Shown: positions 1-9,339, counted from the first letter of the stretch. The stretch: DNA of 64,000 nt from Borreliella japonica (GCF_900099615.1 NZ_FMTE01000003.1:62001-126000); one strand, 5' to 3'. Notes: generated from the sequence alone by a model not told the origin. Numbers and translations: made by a program.

Positions 1-329
1 TTAGTTGCAAGCGGTATATTATGTACATCGCAAAGCCTAATGAGAGCCGACACATCTGGTTCGTGAGGTTGGTTTGTTAGGGGATCTCTAAAGAAGAATA
101 TAGCCAAGACATTTCCTTCAGCTATTTCAGCTCCAATTTGCTGATCTCCTCCCATGGGGCCCGATTTATATTTAATAATCGCAAGATCAGTAGCTTGTTG
201 GATTCTGTACCCTGTTGTTCCTGTTGCAATAAGCTTGAATTTGGATAAGAAGAGATGGTTTTGTTTGACAAAATTTACTAAATCATCCTTTTTTTTATCA
301 TGTGCAATTAATGCTATTTTTTTTCCCAT
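1..329 (-). CDS. mgsA: Methylglyoxal synthase, 3' part cut by window edge
   Basis: Reading the minus strand from an ATG at 329 gives 109 residues that run off the window start. The family residues are visible: AHD near residue 10, [11 protein letters not shown] near residue 68 (catalytic Asp) and QPHEPDV near residue 95 (catalytic His). The enzyme converts dihydroxyacetone phosphate to methylglyoxal and phosphate in the cytosol, a bypass that relieves triose phosphate build-up. Family members are about 125-155 residues, so only the last few are missing. A purine-rich stretch (AAGGAAT) precedes the start. It lies downstream of the phosphodiesterase gene on the same strand with a 78-base gap. 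I recall it as BB0364 in B31. Confidence 0.95.
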   Translation of the reverse strand, partial: MGKKIALIAHDKKKDDLVNFVKQNHLFLSKFKLIATGTTGYRIQQATDLAIIKYKSGPMGGDQQIGAEIAEGNVLAIFFFRDPLTNQPHEPDVSALIRLCDVHNIPLAT

Positions 330-407
330 TAACTTTATTCCTTTTTTCAATGTAAAATAACTTTTGTTGAAATTTAATAAATTAAATCATTGTTGTGTTT
401 TTAGAAT

Positions 408-2420
408 TTATATTGGTTCTGGTTTATGCCATAAAAATCCCTGTCCATAGTCTATTTCTAGCTCATTTATTTTTTTTAATATTTCTTCATTATATACAAA
501 TTCGGCAATAATTTTTATATTTTTTGTATCTGCTATTTTTTTAATGGATTTTATTATTACAAAATCTATTTCACTAGAGTTTATGGCCTTTATGAAAGAT
601 CCATCTATTTTAAGCAAATCTATTGGTAGTGTTTTAATATATGAGAGTGATGTATGTCCGCTTCCAAAATCATCAAGTGCCAGTTTGATTCCAAAACTTT
701 TTAATTCTTGAAAATATTTATTTATTATTTCAAAATTTTCAAGAATTCCAGTTTCTGTTATTTCTAAGCATATATTTTGAAGTGGAATTTGACTTTTCAA
801 CAAAGTGTCTTTTAAAAAGATTCGAAAGTTTTGTGATTTTAGTGAATAAGGAGATATGTTAATTGAGAAAACGTGAATCCCATTTTTTGATACAAAGCTT
901 TTATATTCTCTTAAGGCCTTTTTAACCACCAATTTATCAACTTCAACAGTTAAATTATATTTGTCTATTAAGCTAAAAATTTGATCGTTTGGAATTGGTT
1001 TGCCCATGTGGTCAAAAAGTCTTGTCAAGATTTCTATTTTAGGTTTTAAGTTCTTTTTAAGAGGATTTATTTTTTGATAATAAAGAGTAAAAAAATCATT
1101 TTTTATTGCTTTGAGTATATATTGAAAGATTTTGTTTTGATTTTTTAAAATCACCGCTTCTGGTAGTTCTTCTTTGTATATAATAGGATTAGATTCTTTG
1201 TATTCTGATGATATTTTTGTAGCCATCATTAATTTGGGGATTTTGAATTCTAAATTTTCTTTTAAATTTACTTCTATTATTCCGATATTGAATTCGAATA
1301 TAATAATATCTTCTTTTTGAAATGCCAACATAATTGTTTTTTTGATTTTTTTGGCAATTGAGATTATTTGTTTTTCACCGCCACTTGTGCATATAATTAC
1401 TATTAAATTATTGTTTTTTAGCTTAAAAATATATTCAGAGTATAATGACATTATTTTTGAATACATTATTTTAAGTATTTTTATATTAAGCTTTTCTCTA
1501 TCTCCTTTGTATTCATATTCTGTTGTTAGGGATAGGTCTAAATTAAGTAAGTATATTCTTTTTTTTTTGTTAATATCCATATTGTTTACTAGCAATTTTT
1601 CAATTTCTTTGACATTTTGAATCTCGTCTTGTGAATCAATAATTTCTAGATATTTATAGTTTTCTGTTTCATTAAGGTTTGGTATTTCTTTGATTGTTAT
1701 TAATTTATCAATATTGTTTTGATCGATTGTGCTAATAAATACATCTACGTATATTTTTTTATTATTTTTTAAAGTTAAAAGACAGTTTGTTATTAATATA
1801 TTTTTAAATTCAGAAATAGAATTTGTATGACAGCTTAAATCTATTTTTTTCAACTTTTCCCAATCTCGAATATCTATATCAGTTACTTTTATTGTATTCC
1901 CAGAAGTTTTTATTGGAAGATTAAGATTTTTACTACCTTTTTCATTGATATAAATAATTTCATTTTTGGTGTTTGTGATGATTACTATTTCTTTAATAAG
2001 TTCTGATAAATTTAAGAAGAAATCCAGAGTTGTGTTTTTATTGTCACAAAATAGTTTTTTTTGATGTATTAAGCTTTGCTTATATTCTAATTCGCTTATA
2101 TCTTTTATTATTTCTATGTGATTAAGTTTTAAATATTCCTTATCGAATTTTTCATTGCTAATTATAATAGAATGGATTTTGTTTGTGTTTTTTAATTCAT
2201 TCGCAATGTTTATTGAAAAATCTATTGGTTTTTCATAATTGTAAATAATGGCGAATTTAATATTATTTTGTTTTACATATTCACTGTATAAAGCTTTTTC
2301 AGATTTTACGATTTGAATTAAGTTAAAAATAGATTTAAGTTTTATAAGATCTCTAAGATTGATTTCGTTTTTAGAGATTACAACAGAATTTATATTTTGA
2401 TAATTATTAACCTCTTTCAT
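408..2420 (-). CDS. pdeA: Cyclic-di-GMP phosphodiesterase with PAS, degenerate GGDEF and EAL domains
   Basis: A 670-residue protein. The C-terminal ~240 residues are an EAL domain: the signature is EIL in KIEILTRLF, followed by FSINISPYSL, CLEITETG, LALDDFGSG (loop 6) and LLKIDGSF. The catalytic metal ligands and base therefore look intact, and cleavage of c-di-GMP to pGpG is expected. Residues ~285-425 look like a degenerate GGDEF domain (TSGGEK in place of GGDEF), probably without cyclase activity. Residues ~125-245 resemble a PAS sensor. No membrane segment is evident, so it is probably cytosolic. I recall the B31 homologue, BB0363 (PdeA), as affecting motility and infectivity. The gene sits 20 bases downstream of lgt. 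Confidence 0.92.
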   Translation of the reverse strand: MKEVNNYQNINSVVISKNEINLRDLIKLKSIFNLIQIVKSEKALYSEYVKQNNIKFAIIYNYEKPIDFSINIANELKNTNKIHSIIISNEKFDKEYLKLNHIEIIKDISELEYKQSLIHQKKLFCDNKNTTLDFFLNLSELIKEIVIITNTKNEIIYINEKGSKNLNLPIKTSGNTIKVTDIDIRDWEKLKKIDLSCHTNSISEFKNILITNCLLTLKNNKKIYVDVFISTIDQNNIDKLITIKEIPNLNETENYKYLEIIDSQDEIQNVKEIEKLLVNNMDINKKKRIYLLNLDLSLTTEYEYKGDREKLNIKILKIMYSKIMSLYSEYIFKLKNNNLIVIICTSGGEKQIISIAKKIKKTIMLAFQKEDIIIFEFNIGIIEVNLKENLEFKIPKLMMATKISSEYKESNPIIYKEELPEAVILKNQNKIFQYILKAIKNDFFTLYYQKINPLKKNLKPKIEILTRLFDHMGKPIPNDQIFSLIDKYNLTVEVDKLVVKKALREYKSFVSKNGIHVFSINISPYSLKSQNFRIFLKDTLLKSQIPLQNICLEITETGILENFEIINKYFQELKSFGIKLALDDFGSGHTSLSYIKTLPIDLLKIDGSFIKAINSSEIDFVIIKSIKKIADTKNIKIIAEFVYNEEILKKINELEIDYGQGFLWHKPEPI

Positions 2421-2440
2421 TTTATTGGTTTGCTCTTATT

Positions 2441-3427
2441 TTAATTTTTGTATGCCAAGTTTGTATTATTTTTTATTTTTGTATCTGCTATTTTTTTAGT
2501 GATTATTATCCAGATTAAACCCAATAACATTAGTGCTAGTGAGAGAATTTGTCCCATTGATATATTTAAAAAAGAAAATTCTAACAGACTTTTAATTGAT
2601 TTGTAGTTTATTATAAATCCGAGTTCTTTATCTGGTTCTCTTAAATATTCGATAAAGAATCTGAAAAAAGCGTAAAGCATTATATATGTACCAAAAATAA
2701 ACCCATCATGTTTTTTGATTTTTCTAAATAAAAACCATAGTAACATAAAAGTTACAGGCCCTTCGAAAAATCCTTCAATAAGTTGAGAAGGTATTCTTGG
2801 AAGGTTGATTAGCAGGTCATGAGGCAAAATTTCAAGCCCTACGGATGATGCAAATTCTTTTACACCCGGTATATTTGTGTCAAATGGTTCTGCATTAGGA
2901 AATATTATTCCCCCTTTTATTACTCTTCCATAAAGTTCTGCATTTGCGAAATTAGCAAGTCTTCCAAGTATATAGCCAGAAGAAAAAGCTATTGACCCAT
3001 AGTCTGTTAATTTTAAAAAATATTTTTGTACATTTGTATTTTTAAGTTTTGTATTTATTATAATTAGAGGAGCAATTATTGCGCCTAAAAAACCACCATG
3101 AATTGCCATACCTCTAAAGCCTGTAAAGTTCCAATGTTGATCGAATGGTAAAAGAATTAACCAAGGATGAGAGTAATAGATCCCTGATTTGTCGTAAATC
3201 AAGGTAGATGCTAATCTGCCTCCTAATATTGCTCCAAGTACAAGCGAGAACATAAATGTTTCATAATCTTCTTTTTTGATATCAATATTGTCCGATTGTA
3301 TTTGATACCAAATAAACTTATAAGAGATTAGTATAATAAAAATGTAAGATAGGCTATACCATGTAATTGGTATGCCTTGAATTACTTCAGGGTGCAACCA
3401 ACTTGGATAATTTATATAATTTGGCAT
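2441..3427 (-). CDS. lgt: Prolipoprotein diacylglyceryl transferase
   Basis: Inner-membrane enzyme that transfers diacylglycerol from phosphatidylglycerol to the lipobox cysteine of prolipoproteins, the first step of lipoprotein maturation. Its 328 residues have about seven hydrophobic segments. The family signatures are AIHGGFLGA (essential His) near residue 110 and GRLANFANAELYGR near residue 155. The start codon shares one base with the stop of the MinD-like gene upstream (TAATG), so translation is probably coupled. Borrelia carries very many lipoproteins, so the enzyme is central to envelope building; several substrates (OppA1-3, the BamD-like protein) are encoded in this window. Confidence 0.97.
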   Translation of the reverse strand: MPNYINYPSWLHPEVIQGIPITWYSLSYIFIILISYKFIWYQIQSDNIDIKKEDYETFMFSLVLGAILGGRLASTLIYDKSGIYYSHPWLILLPFDQHWNFTGFRGMAIHGGFLGAIIAPLIIINTKLKNTNVQKYFLKLTDYGSIAFSSGYILGRLANFANAELYGRVIKGGIIFPNAEPFDTNIPGVKEFASSVGLEILPHDLLINLPRIPSQLIEGFFEGPVTFMLLWFLFRKIKKHDGFIFGTYIMLYAFFRFFIEYLREPDKELGFIINYKSIKSLLEFSFLNISMGQILSLALMLLGLIWIIITKKIADTKIKNNTNLAYKN

Positions 3428-4569
3428 TAGACCTCCTTAGTCTTTTCAAGCTTTTCAAAAAGCTTTTTTTTAAATAACATATTTTGCTTTCTTAAGGTTT
3501 CGATTTCTCTTTTCTGAGATTTTATTATATCAATAATTTCGATACTGTCTATTGTTTTGTTTTTTATCAGTGACTCAAGATATTCAATTTTTTCAATGTA
3601 TTCTTCTTGAGCTTCTCTTAGTACGAAATCGTAACTTTCATTTAAATCTTCTTCATTTAAAAGCTCAGCATTATTTGTTAAATCTTCAATTTCGATCAAT
3701 TTTTTTGCAATTTTTTTTATACTTTTGGATGTTAAACTTGTAGGTTTGTATATAGTAATAGGGATTTTACTGTTTAAAGCTTGATCAACTATTTCATCTT
3801 TATAGATTGCCCCAATGCTTTGTAAATTTATGCTTAAATAGTTTTTTGCCGATTTTATTATTTTTTCGGTTTTTTCAATGTCATTGGGACTTTTGAGCAT
3901 ATTAAATATCATAAAAGGACTAATTGTTTTAAACAATTTGTTAAATTTAGAGTAATTTTCAGGATCTTCACTTTCGAGCTTTAACAGCAAGTTAGGTATA
4001 TATATCTTTTGAAGATCGATTGAATTTTGTTTTATTGTTCTGAGAATTTCATTTCCTTTCGTCCCTCTTTTAAACACGCTTGATAACAGTCTAAATATTA
4101 TATTTTTAAGAAATAAGTATGCATTCATTGTGGCTGTTACTGTTGGCGTTGTTACTATTACCCCTCTTTTTGACATTAAAAAAAAGTCTATGATATTAAA
4201 AGTTGTTCCTGCTCCAAGATCAATCACCAAGTAATCATATTTTAAAGCTTTTAAATTTTTTATTATAGTTTTTTTTTGAGAAGTAGCTATATTAGCAAGT
4301 TCTGGGATGTCAGAATCTCCTGCAATGAAGTTTAGATTTTTGATTTCGGATTTAATAATAATGTCTGAGAAATTAATATTTGTTTTTAAAAATGTGCCTA
4401 TACTTTTTTTGGGTGTAATATTTAACATTGAATGTAAATTAGATGCTCCAAGGTCAAGATCAGCAAGCAAGACACTTTTTCCTTCATTTGCCAGGCAAAT
4501 TGCTATATTTGTCGAGAAAAGAGATTTGCCAACTCCCCCTTTACCACTGGCTACAGGAATAATAATCAA
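3427..4569 (-). CDS. MinD/ParA-family ATPase with C-terminal coiled coil
   Basis: A 380-residue P-loop ATPase of the MinD/FlhG/ParA type. The deviant Walker A (SGKGGVGKS) starts near residue 8, the A' motif (ADLDLGASN) is near residue 36 and Walker B (VIDLGAG) near residue 115. After about residue 295 the chain becomes a highly charged, probably coiled-coil tail ending in Lys-rich sequence, which is not a standard MinD membrane-targeting helix. It starts with TTG after GGAG. It lies between a small membrane protein gene (3-base gap) and lgt (1-base overlap). B31 annotation, as I recall, calls it ylxH-like, but no flhF or minC is adjacent here. The cargo is unknown. Confidence 0.85.
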   Translation of the reverse strand: MIIIPVASGKGGVGKSLFSTNIAICLANEGKSVLLADLDLGASNLHSMLNITPKKSIGTFLKTNINFSDIIIKSEIKNLNFIAGDSDIPELANIATSQKKTIIKNLKALKYDYLVIDLGAGTTFNIIDFFLMSKRGVIVTTPTVTATMNAYLFLKNIIFRLLSSVFKRGTKGNEILRTIKQNSIDLQKIYIPNLLLKLESEDPENYSKFNKLFKTISPFMIFNMLKSPNDIEKTEKIIKSAKNYLSINLQSIGAIYKDEIVDQALNSKIPITIYKPTSLTSKSIKKIAKKLIEIEDLTNNAELLNEEDLNESYDFVLREAQEEYIEKIEYLESLIKNKTIDSIEIIDIIKSQKREIETLRKQNMLFKKKLFEKLEKTKEV

Positions 4570-4572
4570 GCT

Positions 4573-4998
4573 TTACTCCGTTGTTTTTATTTTTGCTTTA
4601 ATTAGTGCTAAAATTATTGTATTAAATGTTAGATAAACTACTGTAATCCCTAAGAGTATGGCCAGAGAGATTTGATAGGCGTATATTTTAAAAGTAAATC
4701 CTAAGATAAATAATAATAATGTTAATATTATTTGAAATAATTTAGTTATTACTATGATGCCATGAAGAATTTTAAATTTTTCGTAGATAAAATAATAGAG
4801 TGTTAAATTAGCCATGAAAAATTCAGGTGAGTATAAAATAAATGTCAGCATAAATTTTATAGAGTAATTGTTAATAAAAATCAGTCTATTAATGGCTTGG
4901 TATAGTAAGGCTAAGATTAAAAGGCTTTCGAGTATTTGCAATATAATAAGGCTTGCTCGTATAAGGCTTTGTTTTTTTTTAGGATGTGAGTTTAACAT
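4573..4998 (-). CDS. Small integral membrane protein of unknown function
   Basis: A 141-residue protein with a basic N-terminus (HPKKKQS) and about four hydrophobic segments covering most of its length. I do not recognise a family. It heads the operon with the MinD-like ATPase and lgt. There is no Shine-Dalgarno sequence before the ATG, and a TATAAT box on the minus strand at 5010-5015 leaves room for only a very short leader, so the mRNA may be nearly leaderless. The position suggests a membrane partner or anchor for the adjacent ATPase, but that is inference from neighbourhood alone. Confidence 0.75.
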   Translation of the reverse strand: MLNSHPKKKQSLIRASLIILQILESLLILALLYQAINRLIFINNYSIKFMLTFILYSPEFFMANLTLYYFIYEKFKILHGIIVITKLFQIILTLLLFILGFTFKIYAYQISLAILLGITVVYLTFNTIILALIKAKIKTTE

Positions 4999-5009
4999 AG
5001 TTTTAAAAT

Positions 5010-5015
5010 ATTATA
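5010..5015 (-). promoter_or_regulatory. Candidate -10 box for the 4998-to-2441 operon
   Basis: TATAAT on the minus strand, 12 bases from the ATG at 4998. It lies in the 64-base divergent gap shared with ctpA. No convincing -35 at standard spacing is seen. Confidence 0.4.
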
Positions 5016-5062
5016 TTATGGAAATAAAATCAAGTTTTAATTTTTGCATTAGGAATGAATAA

Positions 5063-6493
5063 ATGAAAAATAAATTTTTAATATGCGTGTATTTTTTGTT
5101 AACTTTGGGTATAAGTTCTTTAGTAATTGTTGAATCTATTTTTGCCTTTGATGAATCTAATAATAGTAAATTATCAAGATCTAGTTATGAGCAAATGATG
5201 ATTCAAGCTTTTGAATTTGTAAAAGAAAATTATGTTGATCCTGTAAGCGACGAAGTAATTTTTGAAGGTGCTTTAAAAGGAATATTTCAATCCTTAGGTG
5301 ATCCTTATTCTCAATATTTGACAAAAAGGGATTTAGAAGAAATTTCAAAAACAACAGTAGGAGATTATGTTGGTATTGGAATTTCTATAATAAAAAAAAT
5401 GCATTCTCAAGATAAGCAGGAGAAGGCAAAAGATCTTGATCCTAATAGCTCTTGTGTTTCTATTGTCACCCCTTTTGAGGGAGGTCCGGCTTATAAGGCT
5501 GGAATTAAATCTGGAGATTGTATTACTGCTGTTGATGGTAAGAGTGTTTCTTCTATGGAGGTGGATCAAGTTGTTGATCTTTTAAAGGGCAAAGAGGGCA
5601 CAAAAGTTAAAGTGTCTATTCTTAGGGGAAAAGATTTAATATTGGATTTTGAACTTACAAGAGAGAAGATAGAAATACAAACAATCAAGTATGATGTTAT
5701 TAATTCAGATATTGGTTATATAAGAATAGTAAGTTTCAATCCACATACTTCTGTAGATTTTAGCAAAGCTTTAGACAATCTTAAGAGTAGAAATATTAAA
5801 TCTTTAATTTTGGATTTAAGACTTAATACTGGGGGATATTTCCAGGCAGCTATAAAAATGGCGGATGATATTTTATCTAAAGGAACTATTGTTTCTACAA
5901 AATCAAGAAATTCTAGCAAGCCTGTTGATTATAAGGCAAGCTCAAAGCAGGTTTTGCCTTCAAATGTAAGAATCGTTGCTTTAATAGATAGATCATCAGC
6001 ATCAGCGTCAGAAGTTTTTGTAGGGGCCTTAAAAGATAATAAGAGAGCCTATATTATAGGTGAAAAGTCTTATGGCAAGGGGCTTATTCAACATGTAGTT
6101 CCTTTTTATACTGGTGGATTTAAAATTACGAGCTCAAAGTATTATACCCCATCTGGAAAGAGTATTCATAAAGTTGGGATTGAACCCGATTTGGAAATAA
6201 AATCTCCAGATTTTTCTGAGGAGGAAACATTAATATATAAAGAAATTTTTGATAAAAAGCTGGTAGAAGACTTTTTGAAAGGCAAAAAATCCATTACCGA
6301 ACAAGAGATTGATTTTTTTGTTGAGAATCTTGTTAAAGAAAATCCAAAATATAAAATTGATAAAGAATTTCTAGGCAAGTATGTGTTTTTTAATTACTAT
6401 CAAGATAATAATAAAGAACTACCAATCTATAATATGCATTATGACAAAGTTTTAAAAGCAGCTTATGAGTATTTATCTAAATTAGGTAATTAA
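5063..6493 (+). CDS. ctpA: Carboxyl-terminal processing protease (S41)
   Basis: A 476-residue periplasmic serine protease. An N-terminal signal or anchor (residues ~5-27) is followed by a PDZ domain (~95-195; GIGISI then GPAYKAGIKSGDCI) and an S41 catalytic domain. The Ser-Lys dyad is assigned to S314 in RSSASASEVF and K339 in SYGKG, which have the 25-residue spacing typical of the family. It trims the C-termini of exported proteins; in B. burgdorferi CtpA (BB0359) is reported to process the porin P13. The ATG is preceded by AGGAA. Downstream RsmE begins 3 bases after its stop, so the two are likely co-transcribed. Confidence 0.96.
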   Translation: MKNKFLICVYFLLTLGISSLVIVESIFAFDESNNSKLSRSSYEQMMIQAFEFVKENYVDPVSDEVIFEGALKGIFQSLGDPYSQYLTKRDLEEISKTTVGDYVGIGISIIKKMHSQDKQEKAKDLDPNSSCVSIVTPFEGGPAYKAGIKSGDCITAVDGKSVSSMEVDQVVDLLKGKEGTKVKVSILRGKDLILDFELTREKIEIQTIKYDVINSDIGYIRIVSFNPHTSVDFSKALDNLKSRNIKSLILDLRLNTGGYFQAAIKMADDILSKGTIVSTKSRNSSKPVDYKASSKQVLPSNVRIVALIDRSSASASEVFVGALKDNKRAYIIGEKSYGKGLIQHVVPFYTGGFKITSSKYYTPSGKSIHKVGIEPDLEIKSPDFSEEETLIYKEIFDKKLVEDFLKGKKSITEQEIDFFVENLVKENPKYKIDKEFLGKYVFFNYYQDNNKELPIYNMHYDKVLKAAYEYLSKLGN

Positions 6494-6496
6494 ATT

Positions 6497-7228
6497 GTGA
6501 AGCAAATTGTTTTAGATTCGAATTGTTTAGTAGGCGATTTTGTTATTGTTAAAGATGTGAAAATATATCATCATCTTGTTAATGTAAGACGACTTAAAAA
6601 GGGTGATAAGCTGAACATTCTTTTAAAAAATAAGGAATTAAGGGTGTCAGAAGTATTGAAGATTGGCAGTAATTTTATTAAGTTTGTTACCAATAAAATA
6701 GATAAAATTGAAAAAAGTAACTTAGAGATAAGTATTTTTATTTCTAGTTTAAAGGGTAAAAAAATAGATTTGGTATTAAGACAGGTTGTTGAAATTGGAG
6801 TTTCAGAAATTAATATTATTAATGCAGATCATTCTGTGTCTAAAATAGATATAAGCAATACATCTGCTAAAGCTTTGAGATTTTCAAAAATAATAGATGA
6901 GGCCTTAAAGCAAAGCGGCAATAAAATTGTTCCCAAAATTAATTTTTATAATAATTTTTTTTATTTACCTTATTCTTTTTGTACTACTAGATATTATGTT
7001 GCCCATCAAAGTGGAATGATTTTAAGCAAGAATGAAAATTTTGACAATTTAAGCAAAATTGGAATTATAATAGGTCCTGAAGGATGCTTTTCAGACTCAG
7101 AAATTGCCTTTTTCAAGGAGAAAGGCTTTAATTTTGTAAGGTTTAACACTCCAATTTTAAGAGCAGATACGGCTATTATTTATTCCCTTGCTTATTTTAA
7201 GGCATTATTAGAGGATTTTAATGGCTAA
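6497..7228 (+). CDS. rsmE: 16S rRNA m3U1498 methyltransferase, RsmE family
   Basis: A 243-residue SPOUT (trefoil-knot) methyltransferase that N3-methylates U1498 of 16S rRNA. The N-terminal PUA-like part contains HHLVNVRRLKKGD. The C-terminal knot contains GIIIGPEGCFSDSEI and LRADTAIIYSLAYF, the S-adenosylmethionine-binding loops; the common LRTETA is LRADTA here. It starts with GTG three bases after the ctpA stop and overlaps the next gene by 8 bases. Function follows from family similarity; the length is normal. Confidence 0.93.
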   Translation: MKQIVLDSNCLVGDFVIVKDVKIYHHLVNVRRLKKGDKLNILLKNKELRVSEVLKIGSNFIKFVTNKIDKIEKSNLEISIFISSLKGKKIDLVLRQVVEIGVSEINIINADHSVSKIDISNTSAKALRFSKIIDEALKQSGNKIVPKINFYNNFFYLPYSFCTTRYYVAHQSGMILSKNENFDNLSKIGIIIGPEGCFSDSEIAFFKEKGFNFVRFNTPILRADTAIIYSLAYFKALLEDFNG

Positions 7229-7814
7229 TTTAAAAGACATATATTCAAAACCAGACAGATTTTATTTTTTAGGTGTACCCATAGATGTTTTTGATAGTCG
7301 CAGTAAGCTTATAAGCAGATTTGTGTATCTTTCAGGGCATCCTTATCATTCGATAGTAATTTTTATCGGGTTTAAAGCTTTCTTAAAGGTTTTGATTTTT
7401 AAAAAGTTTAGAAATCACATTAAAAATTCTTCTCTTGTTTTTTTAAATTCTAAGATTGTAAGATTTTTTTGTAAGATTTTTAAAAGAGTTAATATTGACT
7501 GTTATGATTCAAATACAGTTCTTCTTATTTTAATGGGAATACTGGAAAATACCCATAAAACATGTTATATTATTGACAAGGATAAAGTGATTTCAAAGAA
7601 AAAATTTTTAAGATTGAAAGAATCTCATAAAGAAATTAGTTTTATTGGGTATTATGATTTAAAAGCTGTAAAGAGAAATAAAGAAATGTTTTTTGCAAAT
7701 ATTAATAAACTTACTCCTAGTGTAATAATAAGCTTTTGTAATGATAGATATCTTGAAAATTTATTTTACGATAATAAATTTAGTATTAGAACCAATTTAA
7801 GTGTTTTTTTATGA
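7221..7814 (+). CDS. Degenerate WecG/TagA/CpsF-like (GT26) protein
   Basis: A 197-residue protein. The opening FLGVPIDVFDSRSKLISRF resembles the start of WecG/TagA glycosyltransferases (LGVPI followed by a helix). The middle (TCYIIDKDKVISKKKF) and the stretch from IGYYDLKAVKRNKEMF to PSVIIS follow the same fold order. The region where the family normally has its catalytic Asp and its G-x-P-x-Q-E element reads SFCNDRYLENLF instead, so activity is doubtful. It overlaps rsmE by 8 bases. The assignment is by eye and moderate; it could be a remnant or repurposed fold with no enzymatic role. Confidence 0.55.
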   Translation: MANLKDIYSKPDRFYFLGVPIDVFDSRSKLISRFVYLSGHPYHSIVIFIGFKAFLKVLIFKKFRNHIKNSSLVFLNSKIVRFFCKIFKRVNIDCYDSNTVLLILMGILENTHKTCYIIDKDKVISKKKFLRLKESHKEISFIGYYDLKAVKRNKEMFFANINKLTPSVIISFCNDRYLENLFYDNKFSIRTNLSVFL

Positions 7815-7853
7815 GCTTTTAAATTTTAACTATCTATATTTTATGAGGTGAAT

Positions 7854-8342
7854 ATGGCATTTTTGCTAAATCAATCGGTAGTTTATCCAATGCATGGAGT
7901 AGGTACTATTAAGGATATTAGAACTAAAGAGTTTAATGGTGAGATTATTGATTATTATGAGATACATTTTCCATTTAGTGATATGATTTTTATGGTTCCT
8001 GTTGCTAAGGTTGACGATTTTGGAATTAGAGCTTTGGTTAGCAGAGAAAAGGTAGAAGAAGTTTTTGATGTTATTAAAGAGTTTGAAGGTCAAATAGATT
8101 CAAAAAAAATAAAAGATGGCGGTCATGAATTTTATAAAAAAAGTGATATTTTAGATACAGCAAAGTTATATAAATTTTTATATAAAAAATCTACTCAAAA
8201 AGAACTTCCTTTCTACGAGAAAAGGATTTTGAATGATTTTGAGTTAATATTGGAGCACGAGATTAGTTTAGCTTTGCAAATTAGCTTTGAAGAAGCTAAG
8301 GAGAAGATCAAAAATATTTTGATCGATAGTAAAAAGGCTTAA
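7854..8342 (+). CDS. ltpA: CarD-family transcription regulator (LtpA)
   Basis: A 162-residue protein whose N-terminus (NQSVVYPMHGVGTIKDI) is the CarD/TRCF RNA-polymerase-interaction domain, followed by a helical region that in CarD binds promoter DNA. I chose the ATG at 7854 because GAGGTG lies at 7845-7850; an in-frame GTG at 7848 falls inside that ribosome-binding site. The B31 homologue (BB0355, LtpA) is reported to be better expressed at low temperature and needed for infection. The gene stands apart from its neighbours by about 35 bases on each side. Confidence 0.92.
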   Translation: MAFLLNQSVVYPMHGVGTIKDIRTKEFNGEIIDYYEIHFPFSDMIFMVPVAKVDDFGIRALVSREKVEEVFDVIKEFEGQIDSKKIKDGGHEFYKKSDILDTAKLYKFLYKKSTQKELPFYEKRILNDFELILEHEISLALQISFEEAKEKIKNILIDSKKA

Positions 8343-8376
8343 AGTTTTTTCAATTTTTGAGAAGGTAGGATTTGCT

Positions 8377-9339
8377 GTGTTTGATTCTTTAAGATTGGTT
8401 TTTTTAATAATTTATAGGTTTATTTTAATATTTTGCCTTTTTTCTTTAATATTTATCTGTACATTTTATTTAAAGTATAAGTTTTTATATTTTAATTTTT
8501 CTATTTTTAGTTATAGTCTTTATTATAATGCCTATATTTATTCTTTCCCTTTGTCGCTTGTTGTTACTTTTATGAGGATGCCTTATCCTTTTTATGGAAT
8601 GGTTTTAAACTCATCTAGAGAGACTTTTTATTTTTATTGTATTATCTTTATTCTTGTTTTATTGTTTTCTTATTTAGGATTTTTGGTTAGCCACAGCTTT
8701 CATTCTTACTATATTAATAGCAATAGACATAATAATTTTATCCTTAAAGATGAAGTTGTGCATTTTTTAAATGGTAAAATAATATTTTCTAGTAATAAAC
8801 TTAGATTTTATGGTTTTAATGGAGTTTTAATTGTTTCAGAAGATGATAAAAAGGATAAAAGTTTTTCTTATCATCAGTCAAATCTTTCTGATTTTAGTAT
8901 GATTAATTTTATTGGGAATAATTTTTCAGAGCAAAAAATTTATAATAACTTTGTTGATTTTCTTTTCAGGGATTTAAAAATTTTGAATAATTTTTTATTC
9001 TCACTCAATTATTTAAATTTAATTTTTAATATATTGGGAATTTCTTTATTGTTATTTGCATTTTCTTATGTTTTTAATCTTATTTTTTCAAATAGTTTTG
9101 CAATGTTTCTTTATCCCATTTTTATTATACTTTTTTTAAAAATTTATAATGTCTATTCAATTGAGTTTCCTAAGATTTACAATGTAATAATAGGAAAAAG
9201 TATGATCTCTGATTTTATTCCTTTTATTTTTTGTGTTTTAACTTTTTTTTCTACCTATTTATTTGGCTTTGTTTCAGAATATATTAAAATCAGCAAAGAT
9301 TTAGATAATTTAGATAATGATTTATATAAGGATAGTTAA
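8377..9339 (+). CDS. Multi-pass membrane protein, unknown
   Basis: A 320-residue, Phe/Ile/Tyr/Leu-rich protein with about three N-terminal membrane segments (residues ~8-30, ~45-65, ~85-107), a soluble stretch (~110-205) and further hydrophobic segments near the C-terminus. It starts with GTG after a good ribosome-binding site (GAAGGTAGGA, 8361-8370). I do not recognise a family. It is followed 12 bases later by a second membrane protein gene, so the two probably act together in the inner membrane. Downstream of ltpA with 34 bases between. Confidence 0.75.
   Translation: MFDSLRLVFLIIYRFILIFCLFSLIFICTFYLKYKFLYFNFSIFSYSLYYNAYIYSFPLSLVVTFMRMPYPFYGMVLNSSRETFYFYCIIFILVLLFSYLGFLVSHSFHSYYINSNRHNNFILKDEVVHFLNGKIIFSSNKLRFYGFNGVLIVSEDDKKDKSFSYHQSNLSDFSMINFIGNNFSEQKIYNNFVDFLFRDLKILNNFLFSLNYLNLIFNILGISLLLFAFSYVFNLIFSNSFAMFLYPIFIILFLKIYNVYSIEFPKIYNVIIGKSMISDFIPFIFCVLTFFSTYLFGFVSEYIKISKDLDNLDNDLYKDS

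Noticed and set aside
1342..1620. Open frame on the plus strand opposite pdeA
   Set aside because: It is a low-complexity mirror of a well-supported gene, has no family similarity and arises from AT-rich codon use; the same holds for the other frames opposite or inside named genes.
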